Shown: positions 1 through 7,741 of the stretch, piece by piece
Layout of the letters: each line of letters starts with the position of its first letter
Position numbering within the stretch: position 1 is the first letter of the stretch
Origin: Dipetalonema caudispina
Taxonomy: Eukaryota > Nematoda > Chromadorea > Rhabditida > Onchocercidae
Assembly: GCA_013365325.1 (NCBI GenBank)
Contig: JABVXV010000689.1
Location: 1-14,709, forward strand
Length of the DNA stretch: 14,709 bases
Reading direction: 5' to 3'
The notes under the pieces: model-generated
Seen by the model: only the letters and a program-made list of their open reading frames with translations
Told to the model about the DNA's origin: nothing
Database searches by the model: none
Made by a program: the position numbers and the translations under genes

Positions 1-147
<147 letters not shown>

Positions 148-390
148 TATTTAAATGCAGTCATTGTTGAGCTTAGAAATTCTAGGAAGTTCTAAGATAA
201 TATCTAAAGCAGAATACAATAGACTATGTTGTTGTATTGCTATATTAAACTTTTATATAGGATTATATAGCTCTTACAATCCTTTAATTTTCACAATCGT
301 TAATATTATCATGATATGATAAAATATCATTCCTAAGTTATCGCTAAATCATTTTTACCGCTATTATATGCTTTTTTTTTTTTCATACAG
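148..390. other. AT-rich non-coding DNA ending in a splice-acceptor-like site
   Basis: No open frame of note is present. The stretch ends in a run of 12 T followed by CATACAG (AG at 389-390), a good match to a nematode or general metazoan 3' splice site. This could be the acceptor of an upstream intron or an SL trans-splice site. Nothing else is recognised. Confidence 0.5.
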
Positions 391-541
391 ATAAATCGTC
401 CACATCTGGCTTTATCGCTGATCAGAAAAAAAAAAAAAAAAAAAAAAGAGACTATTCATGTGTTTAGAGCAGAGTGAATTTGTGATAAGAATAGAAAGGA
501 AATGTGTTATTCAACATCAATACCATCATCAACATCAACCA
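391..541 (+). other. candidate 5' exon of the 3349-6999 gene (speculative)
   Basis: The segment is bounded by a T12-CATACAG acceptor ending at 390 and a GTAAGC donor starting at 542. An ATG at 502 opens 13 codons plus one base (MCYSTSIPSSTST, then A). Joining base 541 to base 3347 completes an ATA codon and continues in frame into the ATG at 3349, giving MCYSTSIPSSTSTI-MADEEND. The frame agreement has a one-in-three chance of being accidental, and the joining intron would be 2805 bp. An earlier ATG at 458 lies in another frame. After splicing, that frame would stop at the TAA that overlaps the main ATG (TAATG), acting as an upstream ORF. The exon would carry a 22-A run (426-447). The alternative is that this is plain non-coding DNA and the gene is trans-spliced at 3346. 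Confidence 0.25.
426..447. repeat. poly(A) run of 22
   Basis: A pure run of 22 A follows ATCAG. It could be a microsatellite or the tail of an old short retro-insertion. No flanking target-site duplication is clear. Confidence 0.9.
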
Positions 542-580
542 GTAAGCAATATGTATCATCATCATCATCATCATCATCAC
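526..580. repeat. TCA/CAT trinucleotide repeat
   Basis: An interrupted TCA-rich tract is followed by eight clean TCA units (556-579). In one frame the tract reads as eight His codons ending in TAG at 581-583. In another it reads as eight Ser codons, and that frame stays open to a TAA at 646-648. Low complexity is the simplest explanation. Confidence 0.9.
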
Positions 581-1498
581 TAGGACATTTTTCTACTTGT
601 TGTTATACTTCGAGGAAGATATGCACCACAGTTGTTCATTTGTTTTAACATTTCTCACCATCCGGATCGTCTTCCATACTGATCATTTTTTAATTATACC
701 ATATCAAATACATCTTAAACTAAACTAATTTTTTTAAAAAAAAAAAATTTTTCTTTCAATACTCTCTAATTTGCATAATATTACTTCATATTCATTTACA
801 AGAAATATAGGAATGTATCATCATCATTATCAGTTTCAAATTAATTTTACAAATCATAATTATTGCTATTTCTAAATATAAATCGTTTGTTTTCGTAAGC
901 ATTATTATAATATACTTATATATTTGTTTTCCGGAAAAGAATTGCTTCGATCATTCTATTAATTAGATTATTAATAAGTTATGGATTATCGAATTTTGCC
1001 AACACCATGTCATAATATTATTTATCTTATTTTTCCCAATCTTTTACGATTTTATTCTATTTCATTTCATTGCTACCTTGATTAATTACTAAATTTTGAA
1101 GTTTTTTAAAACTTCCTATCCGACAGATTTCGTAAGATCTTCTTTTTCTCTTATATATTATTTTCTATGATATTTTAATGACTAATTAAAATTCGTGCAA
1201 TGCTTCTCTTTTTTACCTTTTTTCTTCATTATCGAAAAATTTTCGTAGATGTAGAAAACGAAAAAGAAAGAAGAGCTGTGCAATCTTTTGTTGATTTTTG
1301 ACCGACCAGTTTCTTACATCGTTGAAGAATGGTATTGGAAGTAAAATGTTAGATGAACGGATAAACAATTGGGTTCTCTGATCTGTCCCACATTAGTTAG
1401 AATTATTTGCTTTCTTAGTAATTCCTCTAAACTTCACTCGAAAATTCAATTTGTAACAATTTGCTATTACTACCGACTTTTTTTTTCCACATAAATAT

Positions 1499-1548
1499 GC
1501 CTTAGCTTGGCTTCGTTTAACTTAACTTGGCCTTAAGCCTGGCTTAAT
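1499..1548. repeat. short degenerate GGCTT/CTTAACTTGG repeat
   Basis: About 50 bases are made of near-repeats of CTTAGCTTGGCTT, CTTAACTTGGCCTT and AAGCCTGGCTTAA. The unit length is irregular (about 13-20). This stretch is richer in G and C than its surroundings. No function is recognised. Confidence 0.55.
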
Positions 1549-2208
1549 CTATGGTTTCTATCATATCGATTACATGATGTATCATTTTTATTTAATTTTG
1601 ACAAATTAGGAAAGAAGACAGTGTTAAGAAATTTCGATAGAATTTGACAAGGTCAATGGGCGTTTGAAAATGGAAGCAACGAAATGTTTGAAGGAAAAAA
1701 TAGTATTTAGTTTACCTTACTGCTATCATTTGTAACTTGCGAATTTCCTTTTTTTTTTTTTTCCTCGGTATTTATCTTGAGATCATTTCATTCATGTTGA
1801 CATATTTTATAAATTGTAAAAATTTTTTTGAAATAATGGAATGTTTCAAGGAATGAATAGATGGAAGCAAATTTTTTTTCTTTTGTAGAAAATAAATAAC
1901 TAAAATTTTAAATGCAATTATTTTAAATCTAATTAGTTTAACAATATATTTTAATCAAATTAATTTATTTTAAAATGCAATAAGGATTATCACAATTTCC
2001 TGCTTTTATTAACAGTTGAAATGAGGACAATGAGGATCGTAAAGTATCAAACGTTTAGTAGAACCGTTAAGAAATCCTTCACTAAAATGACAAATTTTGG
2101 AATTGATAAATTATTGTAAAGTCGAAATATAAAATGAGATTTTAATAACATTTTCAAAGTTTCAGAAATTTTAAGCATATTATGTCAAAAGAAATGCTAT
2201 CATCATCG

Positions 2209-2259
2209 TTGCATGCAATTTTCAACGTTAATTTTTAACGATCAGTAGCATATGCTACT
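2209..2259. repeat. cluster of three palindromes
   Basis: Three perfect inverted repeats lie in 51 bases: TTGCATGCAA (2209-2218), CGTTAA-TTT-TTAACG (2226-2240) and the 16-base palindrome AGTAGCATATGCTACT (2244-2259). Such sites can bind dimeric transcription factors; CATATG is an E-box form. The second could also form a small hairpin in RNA. The role is unknown. Confidence 0.75.
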
Positions 2260-3102
2260 CTTTACAACATTTAAAAGAAATTCAAAAAAAATTCAACTTC
2301 TAAATTGTCCAAAAAAAAAAAAACAAAGAAGCATATTTTTGCTTATGTGATTACTCCATAGAAAAGATTCGACGTTCCATTGAGATTTACATCAAAAGTA
2401 ATTTATCTTTATTTTTTGAACAACACTGAAACTTCGAAAATATCACATCGATACCTGAAAAACATATTTAATTCTTTCAAGCAGACAACTTTTTGATTCT
2501 AATTCTAAGATAAGAAGAAATGCGTTGTGATAAAACATTAAAATGATTTGATATCCCTGATTGTAATTAATTATACTTTAGACTATTACTAAAAAGAAAA
2601 GTTTCATATTAATTACTTCTTCTTTAGAATGAGAAACAAGGATATTTAGTATCTTTATATAGCCTATAATATCCATCAAGATTCTTTTCTTTCGTTTTAT
2701 TTATTGATAATTTAATTTAAATTTAAATCATTATGTGCTAATTATCGATTAAGACTACTTTTTATTTTATTTTAATATCTGTTTCTATCGTTAAACTACT
2801 TCCTCATCGTCTTTTGATGCAATTTAATTAAAAGTAAGTAAAAAATTTGTTTGTTCATCATTTAGATAAATTTTCGAAATACTGCTAGTTATACGACGAT
2901 AACTTGGTAATATTCTAAATTTCAAAATGCTTTAGAGTAAATTTCAAAAGAAATTAAATGAGTAAAGTTAAAAATTCATATTCCCAGGCTACTGTAATAC
3001 AGAATGATCCCAACCAGTAACATAATTTTTATCTTTCTTTTCATCATTTTATTTCCAATATAAAATAATGATTTTTTTTTATAACCACCTTATCTACCAC
3101 TA

Positions 3103-3242
3103 ACAGATTTTTCGGATCAGCATCTGACTCATTAACGACAGATTCGGATCAATATCATCACTATGTGATTCACTAATGATAGATTCGAATTAGTATTTGA
3201 TTCATCAATGATAGATTCGGATCAATAGATGATTCACCATTG
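3103..3242. repeat. diverged minisatellite upstream of the gene, about 4 units
   Basis: Four head-to-tail units begin at 3103, 3138, 3179 and 3211 (lengths 35, 41, 32 and 32). Each starts with a version of AYAGATTCGGATCA and ends with GATTCACTAATG-like sequence; a partial fifth unit starts at 3243. The units differ by substitutions and indels, so the array is old. It ends about 105 bp before the start codon, so its promoter, outron or intron position could matter. Confidence 0.8.
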
Positions 3243-3333
3243 ATAGCTTTACTAAAACTTGCATGACACATGAAATATTGAAACAGCGTTTGATATAATC
3301 TTCTAGAAATGCTTATGCAAATTTGAACAACAT

Positions 3334-3348
3334 TTGTTTGTTTCAGTA
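3334..3348 (+). promoter_or_regulatory. 3' splice acceptor just before the start codon
   Basis: TTGTTTGTTTCAG ends at 3346, and the transcript would resume with TA-ATG. The TTTCAG form matches the nematode acceptor consensus. A distance of two bases from the ATG is typical of spliced-leader trans-splicing, although a cis intron joined to an upstream exon would look the same. The in-frame TTG at 3334 lies inside this site, so it is not the translation start. Confidence 0.75.
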
Positions 3349-6300
3349 ATGGCAGACGAAGAGAATGATAAGAGAATAGAAGATAATGCTGAGCTACATG
3401 ATAGGAAATCGTTTGATAATTCAGAATTGCAACAACTTACATCCGAAAGTGGTATTCGACAAACTGATGAAGCGATGAATTCGCAAAGTTTGGCTGTTGA
3501 AGGTCTACAATACCGTGAAGAGGGCGTATTAAGAAGCCAAAATGTACCTGAAAAGGAAGCTAATACTATGGGCTTTCAAGTAGGATTTCCGTTTACCGAT
3601 CTTGTAGAAGCAACAAGTACGCATATAGATTCAATTTTAGAAAATCGGAATACATTCCAACAAGAAAATAACTTCTACTCACAACAACCATTCATTGCGC
3701 CGGATTGCAAAACACTTTATGAGGTTGGAGCTCAGCAACAGATTCCGTTTGAATTCGAAAATTATGCAAATCAAATTTTGGGGCAGAAACCGATACAATC
3801 GTTTGTTGCATCTAATAATACTGCGACAAAAACAACCAAAAATCAAATTACTGATGTTTTTGCGCTTTCTCAGGCTACTAATAATCCGGAAAATCAACAA
3901 GTGATGAGTGATGACGTTATGAACATTTCGGTGCCGGTCGAAAATCTTCTGCAGGAGACGCAAACCAAAAAACATGCACACTTTGAGACTTTGCATGATG
4001 ACAAAAGGTTGAGAACAAATGAAGCAGAAGTAAATGATGATACAATGAATAAGAATTTGGATAATTGGGATTCTGGACATCAACAGTTTGAGAATTCTGA
4101 AATAATACCTAACATTTTTAGCAAAGAAAAAACTGAGCAACAACATCCGGTCGGAGAATTAGTTCCGAAGATTGACCGAAACGTGATTCCTGAAAATGAG
4201 CAAGATTTTACGATAAATACCATTTCCATGGGGCTTCAGCTCATCGATGGAAAATTATTTGACGTAATTGGCGGTTTAAGTAATGTTGCCAAAGATCCTG
4301 AAAGAGGGCTTCATCTTCCAACGGTAAAATATCAAAAATTGGAAGAAACAGAAATTCCGGGTGAAATGTTACATCGAATACTGGAAAACAGCAATGAATT
4401 TCAAAACGTCTCATCTGATGTGGAATTTTCTAAAATGGTTCATTCCGATGAACTTATTGCAACAGAAATCCATAAACAGTTAGAGCATTCTGTGCCAAGA
4501 GTTATGGCTGAGATAAAAAAGATTAAGGGTGATGTAATCCATTTTACAATGGCTAAAGAAGCCCATCGTATTACAGAAGAAATTCCTTCAGTGCAGGATA
4601 AACTTGAAACGACTTCTATCGGAGAAAAATGTTCCGAAAAATCGGACTTTTTCGAAAGTGAAACGGAATTCGCTGTAGAACAAAATGAAGCTAATCGCAT
4701 AAAAGAACCTATGAAATCAGTGATATCGGAAAATGACCCGGAAAATGTTAGTCAGGAGATTTTGGGAAAAGTTGATCTAAGAAAACAATTTGTATCATCT
4801 AGTCCTGAAGAAAAATCTGGGCAGTCTTCGATGAATCTGAAATCAGTGAGGATTGTGGAAGATTCAGAAAATGTAGACAGAATTCAAGATGAACATCAAG
4901 AATTGGTTGAAAGTAAAAAACTTCAACAGCATGCTTGTTATGATGAGCAACAAGAAAAAGCAACAAATATTGAAATCGAAGAGAATGTAACGACTCCGAA
5001 TAAATCTTTGGAAATAATTTTGGAAGAGAAAAAGGAAAAAGTTTCTGATGCTAATGCTTTGATTTATGAAAGTAAGACAGAATCAGAGGAAAATAAAAAA
5101 AAGTCTAATTCTGCATCAAATATTTTGGATCGTGAACATGAAATAGATAATCAAGAAGGCGATGAAAATACTGCAGTAGACAATGGTACTAAATGTCGTG
5201 AAGCCGTGAATATCCAGGGAGAGAAAAACTCTGAGAAGGGTACAAATAATAAACAAAAAGAATTGAAAAATATTAGTAAAGATGCTTCAAATGTTACCAC
5301 GCTACAAAAAACAACCAAGAAAACAGTGCCAGCAACTACTGCTACAGCAGTACCAACATCGAGAAATGATAAGAAAAGTAGTCATTTAGTGGTTGATAAG
5401 AAATCGATGACAAAATCATCTGTCAACTTACCTTTGGTTTCTAAGAAAAGTACGATTTTGAAGGAAAAAAATGTTGAAGGAGTTGGATTGAAACATGCAA
5501 AAAATGTTACAAGTAATACTAACAATGTTAAAATATCAAAACAAAACATTATGCCGACAAGAACGCCAAAGATAACGTCAAGATTGATTCAGAAAAAATT
5601 TCAAGAAAGTGTAACTTTTGCAAAATCACAAACGAACAACGATGCTAAAATAGATATGAAAAATAGACCAAAGGATACAATTAAAGACTATCAAAAAACA
5701 GCAAAAGAGATGGAAAATGATGAAAAGGAATTGTTGGAAAAGAAGAAGAAAATTGGAATCATCGATTTGGAACCGTTAGTTTGGACGGAAATTTTGGTGC
5801 CTACGTATGAGCAAATTTGGAAAAGTTACGAAGCAACAAATCAGATCGCCAATAAAACTGATGTAGTAGTTGCGAAAACGGTGGAAAACGAATTGAAAAT
5901 TGATGATATGATTGAAAATTTGAAAACTAATAATTCGGAATTGTTGTCGGAAATGAAGAAGGATTCAGAATTTATGGAAACTGAAGTGATAAAATCTATT
6001 ACTTTGTCGGATAGAGATGAAATCAATATCCCGCAATGTTTTGCTCCATTAATTACGGATAAGGAGGAATTAATTTTGGATCCTTCAGATTCTTCAAATA
6101 CAGGAAAAGGGCAAAATCAAAAAGTAACTGTTGAAGAAGAGATAGTAATGGAAGATGGCATTGGAAAGCGTGAAATTGAAATTTCCGGCTCGATACCAAT
6201 TAAATCTTCCGGAGTAACAGAAATATCGCTGAAAATGGAATCACAAATTCCCTTGGAGCAAAAAACTCTCGACGCTACAACAGTACAAAGTATTGAAGCT

Positions 6301-6999
6301 GATACAAGCAAAAACTGTAGTATTTCTCATGAAAATCTGAGAAAAGATATAGTATCAGCATTAAAACCGAATATATCAGAAATAGAAAATGAAACAGAAG
6401 TGGCTATTGATAATGGAACTGATAAAATGATTACTGTTGAAGATGTGAACCATATCGAAGGAATAAATGGAAATAAGGAAGAAGTGATATCAGCAGAAAA
6501 GGAAAAATCAGAGATAAAACATGAGCGATATGATGATGATGATAAAGAATCACGACAAGCTGGCGAAAAAGCAGCAGTATTAGCAGGATCAGGTGCTGAA
6601 CAGCAATTACAATCGGAACTGGAAATAAATGATGGTCATAGACGTGGTGAGGAATCTCGTAGTAAGCATAATCAGCGTAAAGGTCAATTTCGTGGGATGT
6701 ATTCAGATGTACCGGAAGAATGTAGGCTTAATGTTAATGCAAAGGATAATAGTTCATGTAAGATTATTGATGAACAGCAAAATTATCCACAACAAGGAAA
6801 TAACGAAATTTCTAATGATAAAATCGAATTAAAAGATAATTATCAACAACAATCAACTGGAAATCAAAATCATTCACGGAAACAGCAGCAGCAGCAACAA
6901 CAATCGAGTGATATCAACGGTGGATACAATCAGAACTATTCCGGTCATCAGGGACATAGGAAACGAAATAAACGAAATAGGAAAACACGTAATTGGTAA
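3349..6999 (+). CDS. large, mostly disordered protein of unknown function (1216 aa)
   Basis: I do not recognise this protein. The frame runs 3.65 kb without a stop in DNA where stops are otherwise dense, so it is certainly coding. The ATG at 3349 is chosen because it follows a TTTCAG acceptor by two bases. No signal peptide or membrane segment is seen, which suggests a cytoplasmic or nuclear protein. Most of it is rich in Lys, Glu, Asn, Ser and Gln, as expected of a disordered chain. More ordered-looking parts are around residues 74-98 (MGFQVGFPFTDLVEA...), 286-325 (MGLQLIDGKLFDVIGGL within) and 803-830, which has two Trp (W812, W824) around DLEPLVWTEILVPTYEQIW. Residues about 600-790 are basic and Ser/Thr-rich. 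The C-terminal part is Gln/Asn/His-rich, with seven Gln at 1179-1185, and ends in the basic tail HRKRNKRNRKTRNW (1203-1216). That tail could serve nuclear import or RNA binding. The absence of introns over this length is unusual for a nematode gene. Confidence 0.93.
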   Translation: MADEENDKRIEDNAELHDRKSFDNSELQQLTSESGIRQTDEAMNSQSLAVEGLQYREEGVLRSQNVPEKEANTMGFQVGFPFTDLVEATSTHIDSILENRNTFQQENNFYSQQPFIAPDCKTLYEVGAQQQIPFEFENYANQILGQKPIQSFVASNNTATKTTKNQITDVFALSQATNNPENQQVMSDDVMNISVPVENLLQETQTKKHAHFETLHDDKRLRTNEAEVNDDTMNKNLDNWDSGHQQFENSEIIPNIFSKEKTEQQHPVGELVPKIDRNVIPENEQDFTINTISMGLQLIDGKLFDVIGGLSNVAKDPERGLHLPTVKYQKLEETEIPGEMLHRILENSNEFQNVSSDVEFSKMVHSDELIATEIHKQLEHSVPRVMAEIKKIKGDVIHFTMAKEAHRITEEIPSVQDKLETTSIGEKCSEKSDFFESETEFAVEQNEANRIKEPMKSVISENDPENVSQEILGKVDLRKQFVSSSPEEKSGQSSMNLKSVRIVEDSENVDRIQDEHQELVESKKLQQHACYDEQQEKATNIEIEENVTTPNKSLEIILEEKKEKVSDANALIYESKTESEENKKKSNSASNILDREHEIDNQEGDENTAVDNGTKCREAVNIQGEKNSEKGTNNKQKELKNISKDASNVTTLQKTTKKTVPATTATAVPTSRNDKKSSHLVVDKKSMTKSSVNLPLVSKKSTILKEKNVEGVGLKHAKNVTSNTNNVKISKQNIMPTRTPKITSRLIQKKFQESVTFAKSQTNNDAKIDMKNRPKDTIKDYQKTAKEMENDEKELLEKKKKIGIIDLEPLVWTEILVPTYEQIWKSYEATNQIANKTDVVVAKTVENELKIDDMIENLKTNNSELLSEMKKDSEFMETEVIKSITLSDRDEINIPQCFAPLITDKEELILDPSDSSNTGKGQNQKVTVEEEIVMEDGIGKREIEISGSIPIKSSGVTEISLKMESQIPLEQKTLDATTVQSIEADTSKNCSISHENLRKDIVSALKPNISEIENETEVAIDNGTDKMITVEDVNHIEGINGNKEEVISAEKEKSEIKHERYDDDDKESRQAGEKAAVLAGSGAEQQLQSELEINDGHRRGEESRSKHNQRKGQFRGMYSDVPEECRLNVNAKDNSSCKIIDEQQNYPQQGNNEISNDKIELKDNYQQQSTGNQNHSRKQQQQQQQSSDINGGYNQNYSGHQGHRKRNKRNRKTRNW

Positions 7000-7300
7000 C
7001 AATAATATCGATACAATGGATTCCTTCCATATGACAAAAAAATCAAAAACAATCATCACAATCAATACTTTATCATAAACAGGTAATCCAATTTTAATTC
7101 ATTTTTTCCAAAAATGTATTGGAATTTTTGTTGCTTGCGAAATTCCAGTGATTGATTTTTAAGCAATCAAAATGTTAGTGTTTGAAGAAAATTAGATTAT
7201 AATTAAAATGTTTGTTCAGAAAATTTCAAGAAATCCAAAAAAAAAGAACGGCATTTTTTTTATCCATTTTACCCAATAATAAACATTTTCATTTGTTGGG
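7000..7300 (+). other. probable 3' untranslated region
   Basis: AT-rich DNA without a frame follows the TAA stop at 6997-6999 and leads to an AATAAA at 7278-7283. Cleavage is expected about 10-25 bases after that signal. The stop overlaps a GTAACA, which would be a poor splice donor, and an AAACAG|GTAATC acceptor-like site ends at about 7081. I therefore cannot fully exclude a rare alternative 3' end. Confidence 0.6.
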
Positions 7301-7304
7301 TAAA
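7268..7304 (+). terminator. poly(A) signal inside a potential hairpin loop
   Basis: AATAAA (7278-7283) is the first canonical polyadenylation signal after the stop, and T/GT-rich DNA follows it. It is flanked by a perfect 9-base inverted repeat, TTTACCCAA (7268-7276) and TTGGGTAAA (7296-7304). The signal therefore sits in a 19-base loop. Confidence 0.65.
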
Positions 7305-7444
7305 TTTTGTGGAATAATTTGATAGCTATCATTTCAAATTTCATTTCATATATTTTTATTTTTCTTCTGCAAAAGATAATGCATGATGCTTTTGCTCTTT
7401 TTTGATGGTATTTCCATTTTGATCATAAGCAAAAATATATTCTT
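7305..7444. other. AT-rich intergenic spacer
   Basis: The spacer contains T-rich runs and short direct repeats around TTCATTTCATAT. No frame or RNA gene is seen. Confidence 0.6.
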
Positions 7445-7741
7445 ATACGGTTAAACTGTGATAACTGTTAATATTTTGAATTTATTTACATTACCGGAAT
7501 GAATTCATTTACACGACTGGAATGACTTTACTTTATATTACCGGGATATTCACACAAACAAAAGTGCTTTCTATTGCTATGATTATTGTTAATGTTTGGA
7601 ATTCATTTATATAACCGGAATGAATTTATCTATATAACCGGATTGTTCGTGCAAACAGAAGTATTTTCTATACGATTAATTGTGATGATTATTAATGTTT
7701 TGTTTCATTTAAATGACCGGAATGATTGCTCAATGATTGTT
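7445..7741. repeat. diverged tandem array with ACCGGAATGA motif
   Basis: About 2.7 units start near 7445, 7573 and 7670. Each unit opens with a version of ATACGATTAAYTGTGATGATT and TTAATGTTT. It then has copies of ACCGGAATGA, and the first two units close with CACAAACAAAAGT or its variant GCAAACAGAAGT. Six related motif copies occur: ACCGGAATGA (three), ACTGGAATGA, ACCGGGATA and ACCGGATTG. The nested structure suggests a short motif that was amplified and then duplicated as a longer unit. A perfect AATACCGGTATT palindrome follows at 7781-7792. Confidence 0.7.

Larger units (their letters stand above)
584..3102. other. 2.5 kb AT-rich non-coding DNA (promoter/outron or first intron)
   Basis: No frame in this stretch looks coding. 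Homopolymer runs of T or A are frequent, and very AT-rich blocks occur around 1895-1980 and 2690-2850. A strong GTAAGT donor-like site lies at about 2836 and a TTCCCAG acceptor-like site ends at 2987. The short piece between 2988 and a GTAACA at about 3017 would introduce a stop in the frame from 502, so I do not call an exon. Depending on the true 5' end, the stretch is upstream regulatory DNA or intron. Confidence 0.6.

Noticed and set aside
2988..3017. Tiny exon between TTCCCAG and GTAACA
   Set aside because: It is only about 30 bases, has a weak donor, and would put a TGA in the frame coming from the candidate exon at 502.
3679..4146. 155-codon open frame on the minus strand inside the main gene
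   Set aside because: It lies wholly antisense to the 1216-residue frame. Its Phe/Ile/Leu/Arg-rich composition is what results from reading an AT-rich coding sequence backwards.
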